From JABWBJ01 sp036507855 (GTDB lineage Bacteria; Gemmatimonadota; Gemmatimonadetes; Gemmatimonadales; Gemmatimonadaceae), in the NCBI GenBank assembly GCA_036507855.1, contig DATCIJ010000058.1, forward strand, positions 1-54,993: a stretch of 54,993 bases of DNA, written 5' to 3'. This document shows, piece by piece, positions 32,764 through 41,554 of this stretch (within the stretch, counting starts at the first letter, position 1; each line of letters starts with the position of its first letter). The position numbers were made by a program, and so were the translations under genes. The notes under the pieces are model-generated. The model saw only the letters and a list, made by a program, of their open reading frames with translations, ran no database searches and had not been told where the DNA came from.

Positions 32764-33708
32764 TCAGTAGGAGAGGCTCGTGAAGTCGAGCTTGTGCAGC
32801 TCGTATTCGTCCATGCGCGTCTGCGACGCCGGCAACGCGCCGCGAGCGTATGCCACCGCTTCCCCCATCGCGCGGAACACCGCGCCGGCGAACAGCGTCG
32901 GGATGGCTGTCCAGGGCATGCCACCGCGCGAACCACCGAAGATGGCCGGCCCGAGGCGCGCGAGGACGACCGCGGGGATCAATGGCGACGCGGCGACGTA
33001 GAGCAGGCGCTTTTTCGCCGACCAGCGCCGGCGCCGGCTGTCACCAATCATCAGGCCGCAGAGGTATCGCTGCTCGAACCACCAGCGGGGCCGTGACACG
33101 TTCACGTGACCAACGATGGCCGTCGGCGCGAACACCGTGGTCCGGTTCGCCGCCCGAAACGCGACCGCGAGGTCGTCGCCATGCGAGAGCATGCGCGCGA
33201 GGTCGGCCTCCAGCTCCATGAGCACCGAGCGGCGGTAGGCGACGTTCCAGGTCGGGCCACCCTCGATCGCGCCAGACGGGAGGTCGCGATGCCATGAGCC
33301 ATAATCCATGACGAAGTTGGACCAACTGATCGCGTTCTCCGGATTCGCGTTCTCGAGCGCCGGCACGAGCACGTCCCACTGCGCCGACGCTGCATCCATG
33401 ATCACGCGGGCAAACTCCGGGTGCGGAAAGCTGTGCGTTTCGCCGAGGAACACGATGGGAGCCGTCGCGGCACGGACTCCCGCCGCCCGCGCCGTGGACA
33501 TCGGCCAGATCGACTCCTGCTCCACGATGCGAACGCCGGCAAACTCGTCAGGCGGAACCTGACTCAGGTCGGCGCCGGCGCCCATCGGGGCGACGATGAC
33601 CACTTCGAGCTCACGCCGGGCGGTCTGGGCGCGCAGGCAGTCCACCAGGCGTCGGATGGTCCGATACCGATCGGTCACCACGACGTAGGAGAGGGCTGCG
33701 GCCTTCAT
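32764..33708 (-). CDS. Family 2 glycosyltransferase
   Basis: This is a 314-aa GT-A-type transferase. The N-terminal strand (LSYVVVTDRYRTIRRLVDCLRAQT) and following segments resemble GT2 enzymes. At the usual DxD position the sequence reads FLGETHSFPHPEF, so the metal motif is changed to E-x-H. A hydrophobic stretch near residues 235-255 could associate with the membrane. It is upstream of, and probably co-transcribed with, the SDR gene. The 169-bp region between it and the divergent Asp-box gene holds an AT-rich palindrome (TAACGTTA, 33740-33747) but no clear promoter. Confidence 0.75.
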   Translation of the reverse strand: MKAAALSYVVVTDRYRTIRRLVDCLRAQTARRELEVVIVAPMGAGADLSQVPPDEFAGVRIVEQESIWPMSTARAAGVRAATAPIVFLGETHSFPHPEFARVIMDAASAQWDVLVPALENANPENAISWSNFVMDYGSWHRDLPSGAIEGGPTWNVAYRRSVLMELEADLARMLSHGDDLAVAFRAANRTTVFAPTAIVGHVNVSRPRWWFEQRYLCGLMIGDSRRRRWSAKKRLLYVAASPLIPAVVLARLGPAIFGGSRGGMPWTAIPTLFAGAVFRAMGEAVAYARGALPASQTRMDEYELHKLDFTSLSY

Positions 33709-33877
33709 GACGAGGGGCCGCCGACGGCCGTGTTGCGCATAACGTTACCTGCAAGATGAGGCCTCTCCGAGCCGCTCGGCAATCCTCATCATGGCTTCCA
33801 TGGCGCCGGGCGCCCTTCCGCCGCACGCCGCCATCGGTCCAGAATGTGTGATCGAACTCTCACCTCCCCGGACTGCC

Positions 33878-36800
33878 ATGCATCGGTACCTTCGTGGTCT
33901 CCCTATCGCCATCGCCATCGCGGCGCCGGCGTTCCCGAGTCACGGGCAGCCGGCGCGCCCAGCCGCCACGCGGCCCGCGACGATTGCCCCAGCCGTCGAC
34001 ACGCTTCTCTTCAATGGTCTGCGTTTCCGGCTGCTCGGCCCATTCCGCGGGGGTCGCTCCACCGCCGTCGCGGGCTTCGCCGCGCAGCCGCACACGTTCC
34101 TGGTCGGCGCCACGGGCGGTGGGGTCTGGAAGACCGAGGATGCCGGGACGTCGTGGCGCAACATCACCGACGGATTCTTCGGCGGCTCGATCGGCGCGGT
34201 GGACATCGCCGATTCGGACCCCAACGTCATCTACGTCGGCACCGGCTCGGCGGACATCCGCGGCAATTCGTCGGCCGGTCGAGGCGTGTGGAAGTCGGTC
34301 GATGCGGGCGTCACCTGGACATTCATCGGCCTCCCTGAGTCGGGCGCCATTCGTCGCATCGAGGTCCATCCGTCCAACCCCGATCTCGTCTACGTCGCCG
34401 CGTTAGGCCATCCGTTCGGGAAGAATGCCGAACGCGGCGTGTATCGCTCGAAGGACGGCGGCCGCACCTGGGAGCACGTGCTGGCGCTCAACGACTCGAC
34501 GGGCGCGTCGGACCTCGCGATGAACCCTGCCAACCCGCGAGTGCTCTACGCCGGCATGTGGCGCGCCGAACGGAAGCCGTGGACCCTCATTTCCGGAGCG
34601 CCCGAAGGCGGCGTGTACCAGAGCACCGACGGCGGGGACACCTGGAAGAAGCTCGCCGGCGGCCTGCCCACGGGCCTGATCGGCAAGGTCGGCGTGACGG
34701 TGTCGCCGGCCAACCCGAATCGCGTCTGGGCGATCATGGAAGCCGAGCCTGCCGGTGGTGTCTATCGCTCGGACGACGCCGGCAAGACCTGGACGCGCAC
34801 CAACAGCGAGAACAGGCTGCGCCAGCGCGCGTGGTACTACACGAAGGTCATCGCCGACCCCGGCGACGAGAACACGGTCTATGGCCTCAACGTGCAGCTC
34901 TTCCGCTCGGTGGACGGCGGCAAGACGTTCGACCCGATCGGCGTCCCGCACGGCGACACGCACGACCTCTGGATCAATCCGTCCAATCGCAACCTGATGG
35001 TCCTTGGCGATGACGGCGGCGGAGTGGTCTCGCTCAATCGCGGAAAGACCTGGTCGTCGATGAACCTCCAACCGACCGCCGAGTTCTACGATGTCGTCGT
35101 GGACAATGGGTTCCCGTACCGGGTGTACTCGTCGCAGCAGGATAACACCAGCATCAGCCTTCCGGTGTGGCAGGGACCGAACGTCCTGCATCCGATGAAC
35201 GAGTGGCGTTATGCATCGGCGTGCGAGACGGGGCCGGTGGCGTTGCATCCGGATCATCCCGAGGTGATGTACGGCGGTTGCTACGGCGGCGCGATCAGCC
35301 GGTTCAACACCGTCACCGACGAACGGCGCACCGTCATCATCTATCCGCAGCTCCAGCTCGGCCAGGCCGCGAAGGACCTCAAGTACCGGTTCCAGTGGGT
35401 CTCGCCGATTCTCGTCTCGAAACATGACCGCAACGTCGTCTATCACGGGTCGCAATACGTGCATCGCACGCGCGACGGGGGGATGTCGTGGGAGACGATC
35501 AGCCCGGACCTGACGACGAACGACAAGACGAAGCAGGAAGCGTCGGGCGGTCCGATCAACAACGACGTCACCGGCGTCGAGATCACCAACGTCATCTTCG
35601 CGCTGTCGGAAGATCCTGCCGATGCGCGCACGCTCTGGGCCGGGAGCGATGACGGTCGCGTGCACATCACGCGTGATGGCGGAGCGTCGTGGCAGAACAT
35701 CACGCCGCCGGGAATGCCTTCGTACGGAACGGTCGAGAACATCGATCTCTCGGCTCACCGGCCGGGCCGCGCATACATTGGCGTGCAGCGGTACAGGCTG
35801 GATGACTTCAAGCCGTACGTCTTCCGCACCGATGATTACGGGCGCACGTGGACTCTGCTGACTGATGGAAACGGCATTCCGGCCGGGAGTCCCATTCGCT
35901 CCGTTCGCGAGGATCCGGTCAAGGACGGGATCGTATACGCCGGAACCGAGCATGGGTTGTACGTGACGTTTGACGGCGGGCGGCGCTGGCAGTCGCTCCA
36001 GCTCAACCTGCCCATCTCGCCCATCGCCGACATGCGAGTGCATCGCAACGACCTTGTCGTAGCGACCCAGGGACGCTCGATCTGGATCCTCGACGACCTG
36101 ACTCCGCTGCACCAGCTCGCGGACGTTGCGGCAGGCGCCCGCGCGCATCTGTTCAAACCGCGCGACGCATATCGGGTGCAGATCGGAGGCGGAGGTGCTG
36201 GAGGCGTCGAGGCGGCGCCGGATCCCGCACCGGCCGGCGCGATCATTCAGTACTACCTCAGCGCGCCCGACTCCACGGTGCGCATCGATGTGCTCGATGG
36301 TCGCGGAACAACGGTGCGCACGTTCTCGACCGACACCGCGGCTTCACGCGGGGCCAGCGCACCCGTACTGACAAACAGGCGCGGCGGCAACCGGCTCATC
36401 TGGGATCTCACCTACACCGGCCCGCGCTATCCGAAGAATGCCGTCACGTGGGGATACACGGGCGGCGTGAAGGCGCCACCCGGTGAGTATCGCGTCCGCC
36501 TGACGGCGAACGGGGTCACCATGGAGAATCCCTTCCGCGTGCTCGCGGATCCGAGGCTCACCACAATCACGCAGACCGATTACGACGAGCAGTTCCGCAT
36601 CGCCGTCCAGGTGCGCGACTCGATCAACGTCGTCACGCGCGCGATCGAGACCATTCGCTCTCTCAAGGAGCAGGCCGATCGCGCCGTCGAACAGGCGGGA
36701 CGGATCGACCGCGCGGCTGACGTGAAGCCGGCCGCGGATTCACTGGCGCGGAAGCTGACCGCCGTTGAGGGCGGGTTGATTCAATCGAAGAGCCAGAGCG

Positions 36801-37072
36801 GACAGGATCCCATCCGTTTCGCCGGTCAGCTCGACAACCAGCTGGCCGAGTTGTACGGGTACGTCACCGGTCCCGGAGGCTACATCGCCGGCGGCGCGGA
36901 GGGGCGGCCAACCCGCGGCGCGATCGAGCGGCTGGGCGACCTGCAGCAGTCGTGGGCGCCGCTCCGCGCGCGGCTGCAGGAAATCATCGATCGCGATCTG
37001 GTGGCATTCAATGCCCTGTTACAACGCCTTGGGCTTGGAGCGATCGTCGTTCCTCGGCGCACCGTTATGTGA
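33878..37072 (+). CDS. Secreted VPS10/sortilin-like Asp-box propeller protein
   Basis: This is a 1064-aa exported protein. A signal peptide (MHRYLRGLPIAIAIAAP, cut near SHG) is followed by a large propeller with many Asp boxes: SKDGGRTW, STDGGDTW, SDDAGKTW, SVDGGKTF, TRDGGMSW, TRDGGASW and TDDYGRTW. A beta-sandwich-like region (about 800-900) and a helical C-terminus follow. Such proteins are often labelled BNR/VPS10 glycosyl hydrolases, but no catalytic set can be identified, so enzymatic function is open. The start at 33878 begins the signal peptide; an in-frame ATG 87 bp upstream would add a non-signal extension. Confidence 0.86.
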   Translation: MHRYLRGLPIAIAIAAPAFPSHGQPARPAATRPATIAPAVDTLLFNGLRFRLLGPFRGGRSTAVAGFAAQPHTFLVGATGGGVWKTEDAGTSWRNITDGFFGGSIGAVDIADSDPNVIYVGTGSADIRGNSSAGRGVWKSVDAGVTWTFIGLPESGAIRRIEVHPSNPDLVYVAALGHPFGKNAERGVYRSKDGGRTWEHVLALNDSTGASDLAMNPANPRVLYAGMWRAERKPWTLISGAPEGGVYQSTDGGDTWKKLAGGLPTGLIGKVGVTVSPANPNRVWAIMEAEPAGGVYRSDDAGKTWTRTNSENRLRQRAWYYTKVIADPGDENTVYGLNVQLFRSVDGGKTFDPIGVPHGDTHDLWINPSNRNLMVLGDDGGGVVSLNRGKTWSSMNLQPTAEFYDVVVDNGFPYRVYSSQQDNTSISLPVWQGPNVLHPMNEWRYASACETGPVALHPDHPEVMYGGCYGGAISRFNTVTDERRTVIIYPQLQLGQAAKDLKYRFQWVSPILVSKHDRNVVYHGSQYVHRTRDGGMSWETISPDLTTNDKTKQEASGGPINNDVTGVEITNVIFALSEDPADARTLWAGSDDGRVHITRDGGASWQNITPPGMPSYGTVENIDLSAHRPGRAYIGVQRYRLDDFKPYVFRTDDYGRTWTLLTDGNGIPAGSPIRSVREDPVKDGIVYAGTEHGLYVTFDGGRRWQSLQLNLPISPIADMRVHRNDLVVATQGRSIWILDDLTPLHQLADVAAGARAHLFKPRDAYRVQIGGGGAGGVEAAPDPAPAGAIIQYYLSAPDSTVRIDVLDGRGTTVRTFSTDTAASRGASAPVLTNRRGGNRLIWDLTYTGPRYPKNAVTWGYTGGVKAPPGEYRVRLTANGVTMENPFRVLADPRLTTITQTDYDEQFRIAVQVRDSINVVTRAIETIRSLKEQADRAVEQAGRIDRAADVKPAADSLARKLTAVEGGLIQSKSQSGQDPIRFAGQLDNQLAELYGYVTGPGGYIAGGAEGRPTRGAIERLGDLQQSWAPLRARLQEIIDRDLVAFNALLQRLGLGAIVVPRRTVM

Positions 37073-37076
37073 AAGG

Positions 37077-37104
37077 CGACGGGTGACGGGACAGGGTGAC
37101 TCGG
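37077..37104 (+). repeat. Degenerate heptamer run upstream of the T2SS operon
   Basis: CGACGGG, TGACGGG, ACAGGGT and GACTCGG run head to tail just after the Asp-box gene stop. The units are weaker than in other spacers. Confidence 0.4.
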
Positions 37105-37208
37105 CACACACATTTTCGCAGCGCGCACCTCGCAAATTGTCGCTGGTGAATACCGAGTCCACTCGCGATCTTGTTGCACGTTCCTGCGTCCCGCGACACG
37201 GATCATAG

Positions 37209-37622
37209 ATTCGCGCCTTCCGGCACTTCCGCTCGCTCGACTCAACAGCCGCCGGCGGGTTTACGCTGCTGGAGGTCGTCGTAACGCTTGCCCTCCTCGG
37301 CCTCGCGGCGGCACTGGTGGCTCCGGTATTCCGGACCGAGGCCGCGCCCAGGGACGAACTCGCCACAGTCCTCGCCGAGTCCCGGGAGATGGCTGTGCGG
37401 CGAGCCCAGACGCTCGTGTTCCAGATGGATGCGCGGGGGAACTGGAGACTCACGCCAGCAGGAGGCACCATCTCGATCGGGTCGGGAGCGATCCATACCG
37501 GCGGCTCGGTGGTGAAGTTCAGGATTACGCCCCTTGGCGTGTGCCTTGCCGAGGACTGGTCACCTGCCGAAAGCTGGGACGCCATCGCGTGTGCGCGCGC
37601 CAGCCGGAGTGAGCCACCGTGA
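37209..37622 (+). CDS. gspH: T2SS minor pseudopilin GspH, non-canonical start
   Basis: The frame encodes a type II pseudopilin: a G-F cleavage site followed by TLLEVVVTLALLG, a hydrophobic helix and a short globular domain (137 aa in total). There is no ATG, GTG or TTG between the upstream stop (TAG, 37206-37208) and this helix; the first ordinary start is a GTG inside the helix (37317). ATT at 37209 is the only near-start, and it would give a basic 17-residue leader (MRAFRHFRSLDSTAAGG). The alternative is a -1 shift at GGGTTTA (37257-37263) from another frame. It is the first gene of the T2SS operon and overlaps gspI as GTGA. Confidence 0.75.
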   Translation: MRAFRHFRSLDSTAAGGFTLLEVVVTLALLGLAAALVAPVFRTEAAPRDELATVLAESREMAVRRAQTLVFQMDARGNWRLTPAGGTISIGSGAIHTGGSVVKFRITPLGVCLAEDWSPAESWDAIACARASRSEPP

Positions 37623-37948
37623 CCCTCCTCGAGGCACTGGTGGCGCTGGTGATCCTTGGCGCATCCGTCGCGGGTGTCCTCGGAGTCTTCCAGACCGGTG
37701 CGCGTTCCGTGCAATCGGCCGACGCGTGGAATCGCGCGAGCGCCGCGGCGGAGGCGGCGATCGAGGAGGCCGTGCAGGCGCGCATTGAGGGAACCGCGTC
37801 CGCGATCGCAACCGACGAGAGGGAGCGCGGGGTTGAGACCCAAGTCGACATGCAGTCGTGGCGCGGCAACGTCGAAGACCTCGTTGTTCGAGTGACGCTT
37901 TCCGATGGGCGGTCGATGACGGTGCATCGGCTGGTGCGCCGCCGGTGA
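37619..37948 (+). CDS. gspI: T2SS minor pseudopilin GspI, apparently leaderless
   Basis: This is a 109-aa pseudopilin beginning MTLLEALVALVILG. The Met sits at the +1 residue of a mature pseudopilin (Escherichia GspI matures to MTLLEV), so there is no leader and no preceding Gly for the prepilin peptidase. An earlier start is impossible in this frame: TGA at 37610-37612 leaves only two codons before the GTG. Translation is probably coupled to gspH through the GTGA overlap. The globular part is short but in the range of GspI, which initiates the pseudopilus tip with J and K. Confidence 0.82.
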   Translation: MTLLEALVALVILGASVAGVLGVFQTGARSVQSADAWNRASAAAEAAIEEAVQARIEGTASAIATDERERGVETQVDMQSWRGNVEDLVVRVTLSDGRSMTVHRLVRRR

Positions 37949-38529
37949 AGCGACGCGCCTTCACGCTCATTGAAGTCATCGTAGCGCTCGTCGTGACGGG
38001 CCTGGTCGTTTCCATGGCGTACGCGGCATTGCAGGCCGGCTTCGATACGTCAGACCGCCTGACGAGCGCGCGCGATGGCGCGGAGCGTGAGATCGTGGCC
38101 CGTTCGATTCTCTCGAGCGCACTGCGACATGCGCTTCCCGGCACCATCGGCGGCGAGCCGGTCTTCGTGCTTCGCGAGCGTGGCCAGGGCGCCGCGCCGG
38201 GCGACGAACTCGTGTTCCGCACGCGTGGCGTGCTCGAGCCGTTCGGCGCGACCGGGGTGTGGGAGGTGACGTTGCTCAGCACAACGGCCGGCATGCGCCT
38301 GTCAGCGCGCGCCGTCCACGGTTCCGGCTCGCCGTTCTCGGCAACGCTTCACGCAGCGCGCGCGATCGACGTGCGGGTGCGCGGGCGCGATCCCCGCGAT
38401 GGCTGGCTCGAGTCGTGGCTGGCAGCGGATCGCAGCCCCGTCGCGGTTTCCATTGCGTTCCTCGGCGCCGACGGTCGCGCGCGTGGTGCACCGTTGATCG
38501 CGCGGGTGGGACTGGAGGGAAATCCGTGA
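37945..38529 (+). CDS. gspJ: T2SS minor pseudopilin GspJ
   Basis: This is a 194-aa pseudopilin. Its leader is five residues long (MKRRA), and the mature part starts FTLIEVIVALVVTGLV. The residue before the cleavage point is Ala rather than Gly, which is unusual. The remainder is a beta-rich globular domain of GspJ size. The GTG start lies in a GTGA overlap with gspI, and the stop overlaps the gspK ATG (TGATG). It should join I and K at the pseudopilus tip. Confidence 0.88.
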   Translation: MKRRAFTLIEVIVALVVTGLVVSMAYAALQAGFDTSDRLTSARDGAEREIVARSILSSALRHALPGTIGGEPVFVLRERGQGAAPGDELVFRTRGVLEPFGATGVWEVTLLSTTAGMRLSARAVHGSGSPFSATLHAARAIDVRVRGRDPRDGWLESWLAADRSPVAVSIAFLGADGRARGAPLIARVGLEGNP

Positions 38530-39302
38530 TGAGGCGCTCCCGGCGCGGCGTCGCGCTCATCCTGGTGCTCTGGCTGGTGGTCGTGCTGACCACCATCAGT
38601 GCCGGCGTGGTGCGGGCGGCCCGCACCTCGTCTGCCATCGCCGCCAACGCCCGAGCCGGCGTGATCGCCCGCGCCGCGGCCGAGAGCGGGATCGAAGCGC
38701 TCGTTGCCGCGATCGAGGATTCGCTGGCCAGTCTCGCGGACGCCGGGGACCGGCAGGAGTGGCTCAACGCCCTGGCCGCTGGATCGGGCCGCGACTCCGT
38801 CACGTTAGGCGATGGCCGGTTCGCCGTCACCGTCGTCGACGTCAGCGCGCGGCTCGACGTGAACGCCGCCAGCGAGTCCGCGCTGCGGACGTTCTTCGCG
38901 CAGTTCACGGACCCGGCCGAAGCCGCGGCGATCGCGCGGGCGATACGCGCGCGAATCGACTCCGGCACTTCGTTGCGCGATGGGGCAGCCTTTCGCCCCC
39001 TGACCGTCACGCCGATCCGGAGCCTCGACGAACTGCACGTCGCTCGGCTCGTGCCCGATCGGATTCTCGAGCGAGCGGCGCCTTACCTCACTGTGGACGG
39101 CGACGGAGTGATCAACCAGCGCACCGCGTCGGACACGGTCCTGGTCGCGGCTACCGGAGAACTTCGCGACGAGCCAAGCCGGCTTCTCCTGATCAGTCGC
39201 GGGTGGGTTTGGGGTCATCCGTTGACGTGCGAGATTCAAGCCGTGTACGCCATCTCGGGGAATCGGCTCGTATTCTCGCATTGGCGCGAGCGATCGCTGT
39301 GA
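38529..39302 (+). CDS. gspK: T2SS minor pseudopilin GspK
   Basis: This is a 257-aa protein with a canonical basic leader (MRRSRRG, cleavage before VALILVLWLVVVL). A large domain with helix-hairpin-helix character follows (LDVNAASESALRTFF and SLDELHVARLVP), which is the hallmark of GspK, the capping tip subunit. As usual in GspK, the mature N-terminal helix lacks Glu5. The ATG at 38529 overlaps the gspJ stop; a GTG one codon upstream is possible. Its stop overlaps the next gene as GTGA. Confidence 0.9.
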   Translation: MRRSRRGVALILVLWLVVVLTTISAGVVRAARTSSAIAANARAGVIARAAAESGIEALVAAIEDSLASLADAGDRQEWLNALAAGSGRDSVTLGDGRFAVTVVDVSARLDVNAASESALRTFFAQFTDPAEAAAIARAIRARIDSGTSLRDGAAFRPLTVTPIRSLDELHVARLVPDRILERAAPYLTVDGDGVINQRTASDTVLVAATGELRDEPSRLLLISRGWVWGHPLTCEIQAVYAISGNRLVFSHWRERSL

Positions 39303-40468
39303 GCGGTCGCGCCGGCGTGGAGCTCACTCCCCAGGTCGTGCGCGTGGTCCGGCTCGCGCCGTACACCCGGCGCGTGGCGCAAACCATCGAAATCCCCTGG
39401 GACCCGCTGCGCCCCGCGGACGCTGTCGCGGCGTTGCGCTCGAGAGCCGGACGGCCGCGGAGCATTTCGCTCGCTGTCGGACTGGGGTTCCTGGAAGTGA
39501 TGCGGGTGGACCTCCCACCGGTCGCGCCGGACGAGCGCGTCCGGATGATCGACCTGGAGCCGGATCGCTTCTTCGCCGCCGCGGGCCGCGAGAGTCTGGT
39601 CACCACCCTGGCGCCCGAGTCGCCGATCGCATTCGGTGCGCCGGCCGCGTTGATCGCTGCCTGGATCGCGGCGTTCGAAACCTGGGCGCCAGTAGACTGG
39701 GTGGAGCCGGCGCCGATCGCGACGGCTCGCGTGCTCGCTCGACAACGCGACGGCGCCTGGCGCATCGAGGCGGGCGAGGACGAGACGGGAGTACTGCAGA
39801 TCGAACATGGACGCATCGCGTCGGTGCGTCGCGCCAGGGACGCCGCCGCCGGCAGCGGCGCGCGCGCGGTTCCCGCCATCGCCGCGACCCCTGCGCCGTT
39901 TGCCGCGGCGCTCGGCGCGGCAAAGTGGCAACCGCGGGACGCGCGGGGAGTGCCGTCACTGGCGGCAGCCCCGTGGCGTCGTCGGTTGGCTGCGAGACGG
40001 CGCACAGCTATTGCGGCCGCCGCGATCATGGCCATCATGGGAATCGTGTTCGCCATCTGGGCCGCGGATCGCTGGCGCGAACGCACACTCGCTGCGCTTG
40101 AAGACCGGATATCCCGGATCGAAACGCAAGCCGCGCCGGCTGACACGGCGCTCCGCATGTTGCGCTCGCGTGAAGCCGAAGCGGCCACCATCGGGGATGT
40201 CGTCACGAATCGCGCCGATCCCTTCGGCGCGCTCGCGGCCATCAGTGCCGCGCTCCCGCGCGAGGCGACCGTCCTCTCCGCCCGGGCCAGCGGCAACCTC
40301 TGGCAGATCGACGGCACGACCAGCGACGCATCCACGCTCGTCCCGCGGCTCGACCGCCACGCACGATTTGACAGTGTGCGGTTCCTCTCGGCCAGCTCGC
40401 GATACCGCGATGCGAACCGTTCCTACGAGACCTTTTCCATTGCGCTCCGCTTTCGGCCGCAGCCTTGA
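39299..40468 (+). CDS. gspL: T2SS assembly protein GspL (PilM/PilN-like)
   Basis: This is a 389-aa inner-membrane platform protein. Residues 1-230 are a soluble, actin-fold/PilM-like region (VELTPQVVRVVRLAP at the start). One transmembrane helix (about 238-258, IAAAAIMAIMGIVFAIWA) follows, then a coiled coil and a small periplasmic alpha/beta domain, the architecture of GspL. In T2SS it binds the ATPase GspE and GspM. The start is GTG in a GTGA overlap with gspK. Sequence conservation is weak, so the call leans on architecture and position. Confidence 0.78.
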   Translation: MSGRAGVELTPQVVRVVRLAPYTRRVAQTIEIPWDPLRPADAVAALRSRAGRPRSISLAVGLGFLEVMRVDLPPVAPDERVRMIDLEPDRFFAAAGRESLVTTLAPESPIAFGAPAALIAAWIAAFETWAPVDWVEPAPIATARVLARQRDGAWRIEAGEDETGVLQIEHGRIASVRRARDAAAGSGARAVPAIAATPAPFAAALGAAKWQPRDARGVPSLAAAPWRRRLAARRRTAIAAAAIMAIMGIVFAIWAADRWRERTLAALEDRISRIETQAAPADTALRMLRSREAEAATIGDVVTNRADPFGALAAISAALPREATVLSARASGNLWQIDGTTSDASTLVPRLDRHARFDSVRFLSASSRYRDANRSYETFSIALRFRPQP

Positions 40469-41018
40469 GCCGCGAGAGCGGCGCACGATCGCCGTCGGCG
40501 CCACCGTCGTCGCGCTCGCGGCCGTGGTCGTGCTCGGCGTGCTGCCGCTGGCACGCGGATGGTCCGAACGGGAGTCGCTCATCGCGGCGACCCGGGAGCG
40601 GCTGGCGCGCGTCGAGTCCATCGTCGGTCGCGAAGCGCAGCTCGCCGAACAGACGCGAGCAATGGAAGCTCGCCTCGACGCCGGCGGGACGCGACTCGTT
40701 CGCGCGCGCACCCTGGCGCTCGCTGCATCCACGCTGCAGTCGATGGTGCGCGAGTACGCTCGGTCGAGCGTGGTCTCCGTGACCCGGCTCGACGCCGCCG
40801 GTGCGCCCATCGCCATCGGCGGCACCACATTCGCGCTCCCGGCGACGATATCCGCGCAGGGGGATATCTACGGGATCGCTGACTTCCTCCGCCGCCTGCA
40901 ATACGGTCCGTCGCTCGTCGAACTCACGGACCTGACGATTGCGCCCAATCCGGTACTGCGCGGAAACCTTCTGCAGGTGTCGATCGGGCTGCGCGCGCCG
41001 ATCGCGCTGGAGCAATAA
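40440..41018 (+). CDS. gspM: T2SS assembly protein GspM (PilO-like)
   Basis: This is a 192-aa protein with a short cytosolic tail, one membrane helix (about 21-40, VGATVVALAAVVVLGVLPL), a coiled coil and a periplasmic ferredoxin-like domain, as in GspM/PilO. It lies directly after gspL, its expected partner. No ATG or GTG precedes the membrane helix; the start is placed at TTG 40440, overlapping gspL by 29 bases and giving MRSAFGRSLEPRERRT. It ends two bases before the next gene. Confidence 0.75.
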   Translation: MRSAFGRSLEPRERRTIAVGATVVALAAVVVLGVLPLARGWSERESLIAATRERLARVESIVGREAQLAEQTRAMEARLDAGGTRLVRARTLALAASTLQSMVREYARSSVVSVTRLDAAGAPIAIGGTTFALPATISAQGDIYGIADFLRRLQYGPSLVELTDLTIAPNPVLRGNLLQVSIGLRAPIALEQ

Positions 41019-41020
41019 CA

Positions 41021-41554
41021 ATGGGGCGCGCGTACGACGTCATGCGAGTGGTGGCCATCGCCGCCTTCCTGGTTGGCATCGCGTTCCTGTTCGGGCCAAG
41101 CGGTACCGACGTCGCGCCGCTGGCGTTGCCGGAGCTGCCAGTGGTTTCGTCGGCGCCTCCCGATGCCCGTGCCCACGCGGACTCGCTTGCCGAGGACATC
41201 ATCCTCTACAATCTCTTCTCGGCGGCGCGGACTGCTCCGTCGGGGCGCTATCGAGGGCCTGGTTTCGCAACGCAGGACGACGTGAGTGGAATGTCTCCGA
41301 CGCCCGGCGGTGAGTCGATGGCCGCGACATCGTTCACCCCGACGCTCGTCGGTACGGCGGTATCAGAACGACCGGGCGAGACGAGGGCCCTGCTGGTCCT
41401 CGATCGCGACGACCAGACGCCCCGCCTCTATGCGGTGGGAGAAAGCGCCGGTGGCTATCGTGTAGTCTCGATCGAGGCACGATCCGTGGAGTTGGCCGGG
41501 CCGCGCGGCCGCGTGGTGCTTCGCTTGCCCCAGGACATGGAGGACAACTCGTGA
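41021..41554 (+). CDS. Probable T2SS GspC-like inner-membrane protein
   Basis: This is a 177-aa protein with one N-terminal membrane helix (about 8-26) and a Pro-rich linker. A small beta domain (about 105-172, FTPTLVGTAVSERPGETRALLVL and later VVSIEARSVELAGPRGRVVLRL) is reminiscent of the homology region of GspC/PilP-type proteins, which couple the inner-membrane platform to the secretin. Its place between gspM and gspD supports that reading. The homology is not strong enough for a firm gene symbol, and no PDZ domain is present. The next start overlaps its stop as GTGA. Confidence 0.6.
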   Translation: MGRAYDVMRVVAIAAFLVGIAFLFGPSGTDVAPLALPELPVVSSAPPDARAHADSLAEDIILYNLFSAARTAPSGRYRGPGFATQDDVSGMSPTPGGESMAATSFTPTLVGTAVSERPGETRALLVLDRDDQTPRLYAVGESAGGYRVVSIEARSVELAGPRGRVVLRLPQDMEDNS

